Source of the DNA: a bacterium
GTDB lineage: Bacteria > Bacillota > Clostridia > Christensenellales > Aristaeellaceae
Assembly (NCBI GenBank): GCA_029009515.1
Contig: JAQXJZ010000112.1
Location: forward strand, 1-64,000
Length of the DNA: 64,000 nt
Direction of reading: 5' to 3'
Shown here: positions 1 to 9,620 of the stretch, piece after piece
Layout: each line of letters starts with the position of its first letter
How positions within the stretch are numbered: position 1 is the stretch's first letter
The notes under the pieces: model-generated
What the model saw: only the letters and a program-made list of their open reading frames with translations
Databases searched by the model: none
What the model was told of the DNA's origin: nothing
Program-made: the position numbers and the translations under genes

Positions 1-2766
1 CACGCCTTCACGCAGCGTTTTGGGTTTGAGGAAATCCAGCGCAACCAACAGCTGATCGCGGCTGTAGCTGCAATGCACATCCAGCGGGCAATCATACGGC
101 AGCCCTGCAGGAACATCGATAAAGTCGATCTCATCCAGACGGTAACGCAACAGTTCAATCAGCTCCTGCAGCATCACGGGGCTATCGCACAGCGTGTAGA
201 GCTTCTCCCAAACCTCGTCGGCACCGAAATCCTCAATCGTTTCCTGCCATACGGTCGTATAGAACATATTGAGCATCTGCTGCTCCATGTGGGAGAGCTT
301 GGTGAAATCCACATCGTCTAGCCTCGGTAGGATATCCAGCAGGAACTGAATCCAGCGGCGAGAATCAATGGTGACCAAGCGACTGAAGGCCTTGGTCATG
401 GTTTCTTCGATGGACTCAGTATACTGCTCACGCACACCGGCCTCAACACACAGCCTGGAGAAGTTGTATTTAGCATACAACGACCGCGCATCCATATGAT
501 GATAGCGCAGGAAATTGGCCAGCGTCAGCGGCTGCGCGCTGTCCTCCTCAAAGGAAGCAATCAGGCTCACCAGCTTGGCTTTGAAGCCATAACTCTGGCG
601 GATGTTGCCAAGGATGACCTGCGCTGCCTTCTTTTCCAGCTGGATGTAACAGCCTTTGGGGACATTCACAAAACCATGCTGCAGTTCGTATTCCACATTG
701 CGATGGTTGCCGGAGAGCAGCGAGGCAAATTTCTCCTCAAAGTTGTACTTGCGGTTGGCAGCGCCGATGAAATCCAGCACCGTGAGGCAGTCCTTGCCAT
801 CAGCCAGACGCAGACCGCGTCCAAGCTGCTGGAGGAAAATGGTCAGAGACTCCGTCGGGCGCAGGAAAAGCACGGTATTGACCTCAGGAATATCGACGCC
901 TTCGTTATAGATGTCCACAACGAAAATGATGCGAATTTTGCCGCTGACAAGGCGCTTGCGGGCATTGCTGCGTTCTTCATCGGAGGAAGAACCAACCAGA
1001 GACATCGCCGGGAAGCCGCAGGCATTGAAATAATCTGCCATGAACTTCGCATGCTCAACTGAAACACAGAAGCCCAGCGCTTTAACATCGTTCATATCCG
1101 TAGCATAGCGATCAAGACTGCGCAGGATATGATCGGCGCGCTTTTCAGCAACAGCCCGGTTGAGGGTATATACGTTGCTAAGTTCGGATTTATCATAACC
1201 ACCACGTACCCAATGAAGCTCGCTCAGATCCACGGTGTCAGATACACCGAAATACTGGAACGGACAGAGCAGCTTGCGGTCAATAGCTTCCGGCAGGCAG
1301 ATATCCGCAGCAATACGTCCGCCAAAATAATCGAGAATGCTTTTACCGTCCATACGTTCCGGCGTAGCTGTCAGACCAAGCATGATCTTCGGCTGGAAGT
1401 ATTCCAGAGCTTTGCCATAGCTGTGCGCCGCAGCATGGTGGGTTTCGTCAATGACGATATAGTCGTAATAATCAGCAGGCAGCTTTTCATGGAACGCCTG
1501 CGAATTCAGCGTCTGTACGGAAATGAACAGGTGGTCCAGCGATTCAGGCTTATAGCCGCCCACATAGAGTTCGCCGAAATTAGCATCCTTCAGCACGCCA
1601 GCGAATGTATCACGGCTCTGTTTGAGGATTTCCTCACGGTGAGCAATGAACAGCAGTCGGTTTGCTTTGCCGAGATTTTGCTTACAGAAACGACGATAGT
1701 CCAGAGCGGAGATCACAGTTTTTCCGGTACCGGTGGCAGCAACCACCAGATTGCGCCAGATGCCACGTACCTCGCGCTCGGCCAGCAGTTTATCGAGGAT
1801 TTCCTGCTGATAGGGATACGGGCGGATATCGAACAGGAACTGCGGACGTTCGCCGGTATACTTTTCAGCTTTCAGAGCTTGATCGAGGCGCTCGCGCTCG
1901 TCGTCGCTATAGAATTCAAATTCATCAGAATGCCAGTAAGCATCAAAGGTCGCAGCGATTTTGCGGATGGTCTGCGGCAGATCGCGTGCGGTGACCTTCA
2001 CATTCCATTCAAGGCCACTTGAAATGGCTGCGTTGGACAGATTTGAAGAACCGACATATGCCGTCGTAAAGCCAGTATCGCGGTAGAACACATACGTCTT
2101 TGCATGCAGGCGGGTACGCTTAGTATCATAGGAGACCTTAATCTGTACATTTTCCAGCTTGGCCAGTTCTTCAATGGCTTTTATATCCGTCGCGCCCATG
2201 TAGGATGTGGTGATGATACGAAGCTCGCCGCCGCGCCGAGTGAACTCGGTCAGTTCCTCCATGATCAGGCGCAGACCGCTCCATTTGATGAAGGACACCA
2301 GCATATCGATGCGGTCGGCGGAGGCAATCTCTTTCTTCAATTCGGAGAACATCTGCGGCTCATGGACTGCACCGGTAAACAGGCTGCTCTGCGCCAGTGA
2401 CGTTTCCGGACGGACAACGTCCTTTGCGGATTTGCCGAGCCCAATGCGAGGGTCTTTATCACCAATGAGCGCCAGCAGCTGCTGAGCGCGTTCGTCTACG
2501 GAAATGCCGTCGATATCCTCTTCTGCTACCTCACCGACCATAGCGACCAGCTGATTAACAAGCGCCACCTGATCCGGCAGTTCGGATTTGCCGTCATGCA
2601 TCCGTTCCAGCGCCTTACGAACGACGTCTGCCACATACTGAGACAGCACGGAAGAAGCCTCCGCCTGATCGATTGCGGCGGTGGCCTTCTGATTCTCTGG
2701 CAGTTGATCCAGTTCGTGCGCCAAACGGCGGTCGATCAGCTGTTCATAAATGCCGGGACGGAGCAT
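1..2766 (-). CDS. PLD-like nuclease domain + DEAD/DEAH helicase + DUF3427-type protein (3' end outside window)
   Basis: Manual reverse-strand translation from ATG at 2766: MLRPGIYEQLIDRRLAHELDQLPENQ...; PLD-like HAKTYVFYRDTGFTTAYVGSSNLSNAA; Walker A VVAATGTGKTVISALDY; DETHHAAAHSY; GLTATPERMDG; FLQQLGRGLR. No stop before window edge, so the ORF track misses it. Confidence 0.9.
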   Translation of the reverse strand, partial: MLRPGIYEQLIDRRLAHELDQLPENQKATAAIDQAEASSVLSQYVADVVRKALERMHDGKSELPDQVALVNQLVAMVGEVAEEDIDGISVDERAQQLLALIGDKDPRIGLGKSAKDVVRPETSLAQSSLFTGAVHEPQMFSELKKEIASADRIDMLVSFIKWSGLRLIMEELTEFTRRGGELRIITTSYMGATDIKAIEELAKLENVQIKVSYDTKRTRLHAKTYVFYRDTGFTTAYVGSSNLSNAAISSGLEWNVKVTARDLPQTIRKIAATFDAYWHSDEFEFYSDDERERLDQALKAEKYTGERPQFLFDIRPYPYQQEILDKLLAEREVRGIWRNLVVAATGTGKTVISALDYRRFCKQNLGKANRLLFIAHREEILKQSRDTFAGVLKDANFGELYVGGYKPESLDHLFISVQTLNSQAFHEKLPADYYDYIVIDETHHAAAHSYGKALEYFQPKIMLGLTATPERMDGKSILDYFGGRIAADICLPEAIDRKLLCPFQYFGVSDTVDLSELHWVRGGYDKSELSNVYTLNRAVAEKRADHILRSLDRYATDMNDVKALGFCVSVEHAKFMADYFNACGFPAMSLVGSSSDEERSNARKRLVSGKIRIIFVVDIYNEGVDIPEVNTVLFLRPTESLTIFLQQLGRGLRLADGKDCLTVLDFIGAANRKYNFEEKFASLLSGNHRNVEYELQHGFVNVPKGCYIQLEKKAAQVILGNIRQSYGFKAKLVSLIASFEEDSAQPLTLANFLRYHHMDARSLYAKYNFSRLCVEAGVREQYTESIEETMTKAFSRLVTIDSRRWIQFLLDILPRLDDVDFTKLSHMEQQMLNMFYTTVWQETIEDFGADEVWEKLYTLCDSPVMLQELIELLRYRLDEIDFIDVPAGLPYDCPLDVHCSYSRDQLLVALDFLKPKTLREGV

Positions 2767-2798
2767 AAGGGATCACTTCCTTGGATTTCTATGTGTTT

Positions 2799-2827
2799 AT
2801 TATACGGAATCAAGTGCAACGATTCAA
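2799..2827 (-). promoter_or_regulatory. Predicted sigma-A promoter for the helicase gene (TTGAAT-17-TATAAT)
   Basis: -35 (minus) at 2822-2827, -10 at 2799-2804, 17-nt spacer. Confidence 0.6.
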
Positions 2828-2910
2828 TATATGTTAATGAAAGGAAAACAGCCCCACAGCGAGAACTTTATCTTCATTGGATTTTTTTTGGAAGAGAAGA
2901 GGCCAGAAAG

Positions 2911-3606
2911 ATGGAGTGCAGGGTGGAACAGATTGGCGGGGTTTGCTGCCGGATCTGGCAGCATGGCCCAAACGGCCCGGTGATGTATTGGGGCACTTCG
3001 TGCGATGGGGAGCAGCAGGGAGAAAGCGTAGCCGCTCTTATCGAAAGAAAGCTGGGCAATCATGCGCCGTGGACGCTGGTTGCGTATGAAATGGAAGAAT
3101 GGAACCGGGATTATTCGCCGTGGGCGCTTCCGGCAGAGAATGAAAAGGCGATATTCACCGGCGGCGCGAAGGAGACGCTTGCCTGGCTTGCGGATCTCTG
3201 CATTCCATATGTAGAAAGCAGCCTGCCGGACGGTGCATCGCGCCGCCTGATTGGCGGCTATTCGCTGGCGGGGCTGTTCAGCCTGTTTGCGTTTTATGAG
3301 AGCGGGCTGTTTGACGGCGTGGCCAGCTTCAGCGGGTCGCTGTGGTATCCGGGGTGGAAGGAATACGCAGAGCGCCGGCAATGTCCCGAAGGCAGCATTG
3401 TCTACCTGAGTCTTGGCCGGAAAGAAGAAAAAACACGCAGCAGGCAAATGGCTGCGGTAGGGGATATGACATGCTGGCAGTACGACCAGCTGAAGCAGGA
3501 CGAACATGTGCGCGCATGCGAGCTGGTCTGGCATAACGGCGGGCATTTTGCCGAGGTGGATCAGCGCATTGCCCAGGGCTTTGCCTGGCTGATTGAGCAC
3601 GCATAA
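2911..3606 (+). CDS. alpha/beta hydrolase (predicted esterase)
   Basis: ORF 2596-3606 trimmed to ATG at 2911 (upstream part is antisense to the helicase gene); GGYSLAGLFSLFAFYESGLFDGVASFSGSLWYPG nucleophile-elbow region. Confidence 0.75.
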   Translation: MECRVEQIGGVCCRIWQHGPNGPVMYWGTSCDGEQQGESVAALIERKLGNHAPWTLVAYEMEEWNRDYSPWALPAENEKAIFTGGAKETLAWLADLCIPYVESSLPDGASRRLIGGYSLAGLFSLFAFYESGLFDGVASFSGSLWYPGWKEYAERRQCPEGSIVYLSLGRKEEKTRSRQMAAVGDMTCWQYDQLKQDEHVRACELVWHNGGHFAEVDQRIAQGFAWLIEHA

Positions 3607-3684
3607 CCAGCAAACCCGACGAATGAGAACAACCGGTGGCAGCATGTACCGCGCCATGCTTTTGCCAAAAATGGAGGATTGACC

Positions 3685-5709
3685 ATGTACGAACAGCTTC
3701 ATATCGAGCGGGAGCAGCTGACCTGCGAGCCTTCCTGCCAGGAATTTCGCTATCGCCTCCATAATCCGACAGACGAACCCGTCTGGCTGGAAGAATTTGA
3801 AGTGTTCCACGCGGATTCGCTGGATGCTTTGGACGTGGCGGCTGATCGCTGCCGCGTGCTGCGTACGGGCCGCCACAAGAATGATATGCCTTCCGTAGCC
3901 ACGCTGGGCTGTATGGACGACGCCATGCTGGATGCGCTGGGCGGGATGACCGAATCGGGCGACAGGGCAGCCAATGGCGGACAGAAAAGGCTGGTCAGCG
4001 ATCATCTGACGGTGTTGGGCAGCGGTGATCGCTGGTGTGTCATCGCCTTCATGACGGGCTTTGATCAGATGTTCTGCACGGAAATCATCCTTTCGGAAAC
4101 CGGCGATTTTCAGTCTCTGTCCAGCCGGGTGCAGTTTTACCGGTACATCCGTCCGGGCGAAACGCTGGTGACGGAAACCCTGCGCGTGGAGCATACCAAC
4201 AATCCGGAGGAGAGCATCCGCCGCTTTGCACAGGACAAGGCGCAGCCCCGTCCGTCTCTGCTGGGCGATCCGCCGTCGGTGTTCTGCACCTGGTACTACT
4301 ATGGCCTGACCGTCACCGAGGAGGATGTGATGGTCAACCTGAAAAAGATGGCGGAGCAAAAGCTGCCCTTTGACGTCTTTCAGATTGACGAGGGCTGGGA
4401 GCAAACGCTGGGGCACTGGGAGCCCAACAGCAAGTTCCCGACGCCCATGAAGGAGATGGCAGACCGTATCCGCAAGGCGGGATACCGCCCCGGCATCTGG
4501 ACCAGCCCCTTTGTGGCCAGGGAGACCGCGCCCGTGGTGCTGGAGCATCCCGAGTGGGTCCTGCGGGACAAAGCCGGTCAGCCCTGCATCTTCCCCATGA
4601 ACGACACCACCTATTACGTGCTGGATATCACCCATCCGGATACGCTGCCGTACTTTACGGAGCTGTACCGTCATTTCACCTTCGACTGGGGCTACACCTA
4701 CCACAAGCTGGATTTCACCCGCGCCCCGATGATCTACGCAGATGCGGATTTCCACAACAAGTTCATCACCCCGGCCCGCGCTTACCGCGAGGCCGTGGCC
4801 GCCATCCGCAAGGGCATGGGGGAGGACGCGTATTTCCTCATGTGCGGCGGATTGTACGACCCCATCATCGGGCTGGTGGATGCGCAGCGCAGCGGATCGG
4901 ACGTGCTGTCCATGTGGGCGTCCACCATCAACAAGGGCGGCAAGACCGCGCCCTTCACCATCAAGCAGAGCCTGCTGCGCTACTACATGAACGCCTGGTG
5001 GCACAATGACCCCGACGCGCTGATGATCCGCCGCAACAGCGAGATGGAACGCGGCCTGCGCCTGACCTATGGTCTGCTCAATGAGGACGAGGTGCGCACG
5101 ATGGTGGTCAATCAGCTCATCGGCGGCGGCATTGTGTGCTCCACCGAGCCGCTGGATCGCATCGATCCGAACCGCCTTGCCCGGCTGCGCCATCTCCTTC
5201 CGCCCATGCGCACGACGGTGCAGCCGCTTGCGCTGATGCACTCCGGGCGTTTCCCCGATAAAGTGCGCGTCGCCTTCCCGGGGAATGACCGTGTGCTGAT
5301 TGCGCTGATCAACTGGTCGGATGATGCCGCCTGCCCGGCGACCGTCACCCTGGACGCTGATACGCTGGGCGCGGCTTATGCGCCGGATGGGGTGTATGCC
5401 GTCAGCAGCTTCTTTGACGGCTGCTGGACCGCCGGCGTGAAGAGCGGCGAAACCGTCACCCTTGGCGCCATCGCTCCGCACAGCACGGCGCTTTTGAAGA
5501 TCGAGCCTCAGACGGACAAACCCATCGTGGTTGCATCGGATGCGCACTTCAGCATGGGACTGGAGCTGGACGGGCTGTATCAGCAGGACGGTCAATACCG
5601 CGCCCATCGCCGTCAGCCTGCCTGCTGGGATGCGCACTATACGGTGTTCAATCCCGCTGCGGGTAAAACCGTATTGTGTGTTGACAGGGAAGCACTGGGA
5701 AACCTATAA
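3685..5709 (+). CDS. alpha-galactosidase, GH36/melibiase family
   Basis: FQIDEGWEQTLGHWEPNSKFPTPMKEMADRIRKAGYRPGIWTSPF, YHKLDFTRAP, DVLSMWAST; GGAGG ahead of ATG 3685. Confidence 0.9.
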   Translation: MYEQLHIEREQLTCEPSCQEFRYRLHNPTDEPVWLEEFEVFHADSLDALDVAADRCRVLRTGRHKNDMPSVATLGCMDDAMLDALGGMTESGDRAANGGQKRLVSDHLTVLGSGDRWCVIAFMTGFDQMFCTEIILSETGDFQSLSSRVQFYRYIRPGETLVTETLRVEHTNNPEESIRRFAQDKAQPRPSLLGDPPSVFCTWYYYGLTVTEEDVMVNLKKMAEQKLPFDVFQIDEGWEQTLGHWEPNSKFPTPMKEMADRIRKAGYRPGIWTSPFVARETAPVVLEHPEWVLRDKAGQPCIFPMNDTTYYVLDITHPDTLPYFTELYRHFTFDWGYTYHKLDFTRAPMIYADADFHNKFITPARAYREAVAAIRKGMGEDAYFLMCGGLYDPIIGLVDAQRSGSDVLSMWASTINKGGKTAPFTIKQSLLRYYMNAWWHNDPDALMIRRNSEMERGLRLTYGLLNEDEVRTMVVNQLIGGGIVCSTEPLDRIDPNRLARLRHLLPPMRTTVQPLALMHSGRFPDKVRVAFPGNDRVLIALINWSDDAACPATVTLDADTLGAAYAPDGVYAVSSFFDGCWTAGVKSGETVTLGAIAPHSTALLKIEPQTDKPIVVASDAHFSMGLELDGLYQQDGQYRAHRRQPACWDAHYTVFNPAAGKTVLCVDREALGNL

Positions 5710-5856
5710 TGGAACAGCGTTCCATAACGCAGGGAAAACAACGATGCATCGTATACGGATCTGCAGAACAGATCAGGGAATGCTGCAGCTCCGTATATGT
5801 TCATGTGCAAAAGGGATCAATGATTGGAACTGTGAAAAACGAGAGGAAGCAAGAAC

Positions 5857-6711
5857 ATGTTTTGCAGCAATTGTGGAAAAGAAATTTCGGATCAGGCCCG
5901 GTTTTGTAATTATTGCGGAAGCAAGGTGGAGATTGCCCAGCCCAAGGCTGCGCCGGTGGAGCCGCAGCAGCCCGTCCAGCCCGTTCAGCCTGCGCAGGCG
6001 GCTCAGCCGTCCAAGCCGGCAAAGCCCAAGGGCAAGCTGGGCAAGCGCCTTCTGAGCATCGTGCTGGTTGTGGCTGTGTATTACGGTGCGCAGTACATCA
6101 CGAAGAACGTGCTTACCCAGAAGCAGAAAACGCAGACGCAGGCGCCCGGCTCTGCCACGGTCGTGCAGGATGACGACCCCAATCTGACGGCTTCCTGCCT
6201 GTACGGCGCGCTGTACGAGAATGGCGATCTCACCTACGGCATGGCGCGGGTGCATATGCCGGGCTACAAGCTGATGGCCGGTGAAGGCGATGAGCGCGAC
6301 AGGCTGATTTCGCTGGACCGCACCAACCTGGTCTATACCTCCCAGCAGCTCGAAATCGGCGGCATCTCCTACGACGCGAGCGACGCGGACGGCATTCTCA
6401 AGTCTTTCAGCAGAAGCGGCGTTGACAACAGCGCCATGGTGGATTTCCGCAAGTACGAGGTGGATGGCTATCCCGTCATCCGCTACATTGCCAGCGGCAC
6501 GGTGGACGGCATGGAGGAATACTTTGGCGAGCTCATCGTATTCCCCGGCAGGAAGCCCAACAAGACGCTGCGCATTGGCATGGAAGCCCTGGCCGATGGC
6601 GGCCTGGACGTGATCAACCGGGTGTTTGACACGCTCAAGATTTCGCGCGATTTCCAGCTGAGCTCTGAAGATACCAATACCATGGGCCTCAACCGCATTA
6701 CTGTTCGATAA
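5857..6711 (+). CDS. zinc-ribbon domain protein with TM helix and QP/AP-rich linker
   Basis: MFCSNCGKEISDQARFCNYCGSKVE double CxxC; linker QPVQPVQPAQAAQPSKPAKP; TM LLSIVLVVAVYYGAQYI. Confidence 0.8.
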   Translation: MFCSNCGKEISDQARFCNYCGSKVEIAQPKAAPVEPQQPVQPVQPAQAAQPSKPAKPKGKLGKRLLSIVLVVAVYYGAQYITKNVLTQKQKTQTQAPGSATVVQDDDPNLTASCLYGALYENGDLTYGMARVHMPGYKLMAGEGDERDRLISLDRTNLVYTSQQLEIGGISYDASDADGILKSFSRSGVDNSAMVDFRKYEVDGYPVIRYIASGTVDGMEEYFGELIVFPGRKPNKTLRIGMEALADGGLDVINRVFDTLKISRDFQLSSEDTNTMGLNRITVR

Positions 6712-6722
6712 GGAGCCGCCGT

Positions 6723-7931
6723 ATGCGTTTTGTCATTTATCGTAATTCCATTCTGGCATCCATCTGCAGTCTGTTTGGCTCTGTCTGCGTCGCCATGGCC
6801 GTTGGCGGCCTGATTGGCAAGGAGATTGAAATCCTTCCGGGCATCGCCATGATCGCGGTCGGCATCGGCCTTGTGTGGCTGGGAAGCGTGATCAGCGAGC
6901 GCAAGGCCCGCAAAAAGCAGGCCAAGGCGCAGGCTGCTGCGGCTGGCAAGACGGCTCAGCCCGCGCAGAGGACGGCTGCACGCGTCAGCGCTGCGCCCGC
7001 AGCAAACGCAAAGCCCGCCAAGAAGGCCGCCACGTTTGCCAATCTGTGCTTCCTGTTTGCGGCCATCGTTGGCGTCTGGGCTTTCTATACCTATGGAGCG
7101 TGGATGAAGGCCCGTGCCACGGGCGCGGCGTATGCCGCCGGTACCGTCGGCTTTGACCGCCAGTCCGTCAACATAGTGATGGAGGCGGTGGTGTATGCCA
7201 ACCTGTGGATCACCTGCTTTGGCATGAAAAAAAGGCAGGAGCCTTCCGCGATGCAGGCGGTGGGCTTCTTTGGCCTCACGGCCATCAATGCGGTGCTGGC
7301 CGTGAGCTACTATCAGGATTACGGCTTTGGCGGATATACCTCTGCTTCGGGCATTTATCATGCCATCATTTCCGTACCGCTTCTGAAGATTGGCGCCTTT
7401 GTGCTGATGGCCATCTTCGCCATCTGCGCCATGCCCAACGCGCGCGTGCGCTGCGGCGGCGTGGTGCGTGCGCTCTGGTTTGTGCCTGCTGTGCTGCTGG
7501 GGCTGGCCTGCGCCAAGAACATCAGCGACAGCTTCCTTCCGGAACTGCTGCCCCATATGTTTGCCGAGGGCGTCAGCCTGACCCTTCGCCCGGAATATGT
7601 GGATATCCTCTGCCAGGTCTTTTCCACGCTGGCCGTGGCTTTTGCGGGTTTCTGCTATCAGCGCATCAGCCGCAGGGGCGTGCAGGCTGTGCAGCAGGAG
7701 ACCTATGTGCGTCCTGAACCGCAGTACGAAGCGCCCCGGCAGCCTGTGCAGCCGCCCAGACCGGCACAGCCCGTGCAGCCTGTGCAGCCTGTGCAGCAGG
7801 CTCCGGCTGCCGCTCAGCCCAGCCGTCAGGAGATGGAGAAGAAGCTGCAGGCCTACAAGGACCTGCTGGACTGCGGCATTCTGACGCAGGCGGAATACGA
7901 CGAGAAGGTCCGTGAACTGATGCGCGGCTGA
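6723..7931 (+). CDS. multi-pass membrane protein with C-terminal SHOCT-like domain
   Basis: Several TM helices, QPVQP linker, C-terminus MEKKLQAYKDLLDCGILTQAEYDEKVRELMRG typical of SHOCT. Confidence 0.7.
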   Translation: MRFVIYRNSILASICSLFGSVCVAMAVGGLIGKEIEILPGIAMIAVGIGLVWLGSVISERKARKKQAKAQAAAAGKTAQPAQRTAARVSAAPAANAKPAKKAATFANLCFLFAAIVGVWAFYTYGAWMKARATGAAYAAGTVGFDRQSVNIVMEAVVYANLWITCFGMKKRQEPSAMQAVGFFGLTAINAVLAVSYYQDYGFGGYTSASGIYHAIISVPLLKIGAFVLMAIFAICAMPNARVRCGGVVRALWFVPAVLLGLACAKNISDSFLPELLPHMFAEGVSLTLRPEYVDILCQVFSTLAVAFAGFCYQRISRRGVQAVQQETYVRPEPQYEAPRQPVQPPRPAQPVQPVQPVQQAPAAAQPSRQEMEKKLQAYKDLLDCGILTQAEYDEKVRELMRG

Positions 7932-7947
7932 CAGGGGGGACAAAACG

Positions 7948-8826
7948 ATGAATGAAATTCTGAAGATGCTCAATGCGCTCAAGGCGGACGACTTGGAAAG
8001 CGTCATCACGCGCGCAAACATCATTCTGGAAAAGAAGCGCAAGGAAGAGGCCGAGGCGGCGCTGCTGGAGAAGGAGCGTCAGCGTCAGGAGCGTATTGCG
8101 CAGGAGAAGCGCCGTCAGGAGGAGATTGCCCAGCTGCAGCGCAGGCTGCAGGAATTGCAGACCCAGTCCGCTGCGGCGCAGAAGGAGCCCAACGAGGTCA
8201 AGGGCGATACCTTCGTGATGTACGATGCGCCCAAGGCGGCGGTCAATCCGCAGCCGTCCCCCGCGCCTGTGAAGCCCCAGCCTGCGCAGATTGCCTGCCC
8301 GCACTGCCGTCAGCTCAACACGCCCGACAGTCTCTTCTGCGAGCACTGCGGCCAGAGGCTTTCCGCCCAGCAGCCCGCCGTTCAGCCGCAGACCCGCACG
8401 GCTCCTGCAACACGTTCGCGCGTAAGCGCTGCGCAGGTGCGCTTTGCGGATGAGAATATGAAAAAGTGGGAACTGCAGCCGGATGAGAAGGTGGTGTACT
8501 CCAACCGTGAAATCCAGCTGCTTCAGCCGGATCTGGGCCGAAAGTACCAGTATTCCATGCAGGTGACCAACAAGCGCATCCTCTTCACCCGCATCAGCGC
8601 TGTTGCGGCAGCCTCCGGCGTGGCGTTTGGCCTGATCGGCTCGCTGGCCAGGGATGCGGTGGGCGCAGGCCCCAAACCCTGGCTGGAAATCCCGCTCAGG
8701 GCGGTGTCCAGCTGCGGCGTTCAGAACAAGAAGGAGTTTTTCATCGCTGCCGATCAGACCTATGTGCTGAAAAACCATGGCTATGAAAAATTCCTGCCCG
8801 ATCTGGTGGCCAAAGCAAAGGCCTGA
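7948..8826 (+). CDS. coiled-coil + zinc-ribbon + PH/GRAM-like protein
   Basis: Charged coiled coil KKRKEEAEAALLEKERQRQERIAQEKRRQ; CPHCRQLNTPDSLFCEHCGQRL; C-terminal VTNKRILFTR pattern. Confidence 0.65.
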   Translation: MNEILKMLNALKADDLESVITRANIILEKKRKEEAEAALLEKERQRQERIAQEKRRQEEIAQLQRRLQELQTQSAAAQKEPNEVKGDTFVMYDAPKAAVNPQPSPAPVKPQPAQIACPHCRQLNTPDSLFCEHCGQRLSAQQPAVQPQTRTAPATRSRVSAAQVRFADENMKKWELQPDEKVVYSNREIQLLQPDLGRKYQYSMQVTNKRILFTRISAVAAASGVAFGLIGSLARDAVGAGPKPWLEIPLRAVSSCGVQNKKEFFIAADQTYVLKNHGYEKFLPDLVAKAKA

Positions 8827-8856
8827 ACCAACTGACCAAAGACAGGGGAATGGAGC

Positions 8857-9609
8857 ATGAAAGAGTTTTTTGGCTACTTCTTCGGCGAGGGGAGCGAACC
8901 GGAGTTTGCCATCTTCACGCTGGCGCATCTTCTGCCCGTGCTGGTGATGATTGGGGTGATTGCGCTCATCATCCGCAAGCGCGAATGGATCCGTCAATGG
9001 AAGCATGAAGAAGCGCTTCGCTGGGTGCTGGCCTTTGCGCTCATTCTGGCGGATATGTCGTATTACTGGCGGCTGGTGGGCATGCCGCAGCTGCATCCCG
9101 GCCCGGTGGAAAACCTGCCCATCGGCGTGTGCGGCTGGGCGGTGATCCTGTGCAGCTATCTGGTCATCAGCAAAAAGCAGACGCTGTTTGACATCAGCTA
9201 TTTCTGGCTTTTGTCCGGGTCGCTGTTTGCGCTCATCACGCCCACGCCGCTCACCTTCACCGGCCCCACGCGCTTCCGCTATTACCAGTTCTGGCTGGAG
9301 CACACGCTGGGCTATGTGGCCATCTTCTACATGATTTTTGTGCACGGCATGCGGCCCACGGTGAAATCCGCCTTCAAGTCATTTGCGGCGCTGGTGGTGA
9401 TGGCCGTGCTGGCTTACTGCGTCAACCGCATGATTCCCGGCGCCAACTACCTTTACATGGCGCGCCCGGAAGCCGCCCCGTCGGTGCTGGATATCCTTCC
9501 TCCCAACTTTGCGCTGAGGCTGATCATCATGGCGGCGGTCATCATGCTGATGTACGGGCTGGCCTATCTGCCGTGGTATCTGAAGGACCGCAAGGCAAAG
9601 GCGGCCTGA
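8857..9609 (+). CDS. YwaF/TIGR02206-like integral membrane protein
   Basis: Polytopic; HLLPVLVMIG start region, MPQLHPGPVENLPIGVCGWAVILCSYLVI, GANYLYMARPE. Confidence 0.7.
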   Translation: MKEFFGYFFGEGSEPEFAIFTLAHLLPVLVMIGVIALIIRKREWIRQWKHEEALRWVLAFALILADMSYYWRLVGMPQLHPGPVENLPIGVCGWAVILCSYLVISKKQTLFDISYFWLLSGSLFALITPTPLTFTGPTRFRYYQFWLEHTLGYVAIFYMIFVHGMRPTVKSAFKSFAALVVMAVLAYCVNRMIPGANYLYMARPEAAPSVLDILPPNFALRLIIMAAVIMLMYGLAYLPWYLKDRKAKAA

Positions 9610-9620
9610 GAAAGAAAGGG

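Noticed and set aside
73-2485. Several plus-strand ORFs in the first 2.5 kb
   Set aside because: Antisense to the open minus-strand helicase gene, which has full motif support.
2596-2910. N-terminal extension of the esterase ORF
   Set aside because: Overlaps the divergent helicase gene and its promoter; domain begins after ATG 2911.
2824-5637. 937-aa minus-strand ORF opposite the esterase and GH36 genes
   Set aside because: Antisense artefact of GC-rich codon bias: His/Arg/Gly/Ala-rich composition, no recognisable domain, and the opposite strand has clear GH36 motifs.
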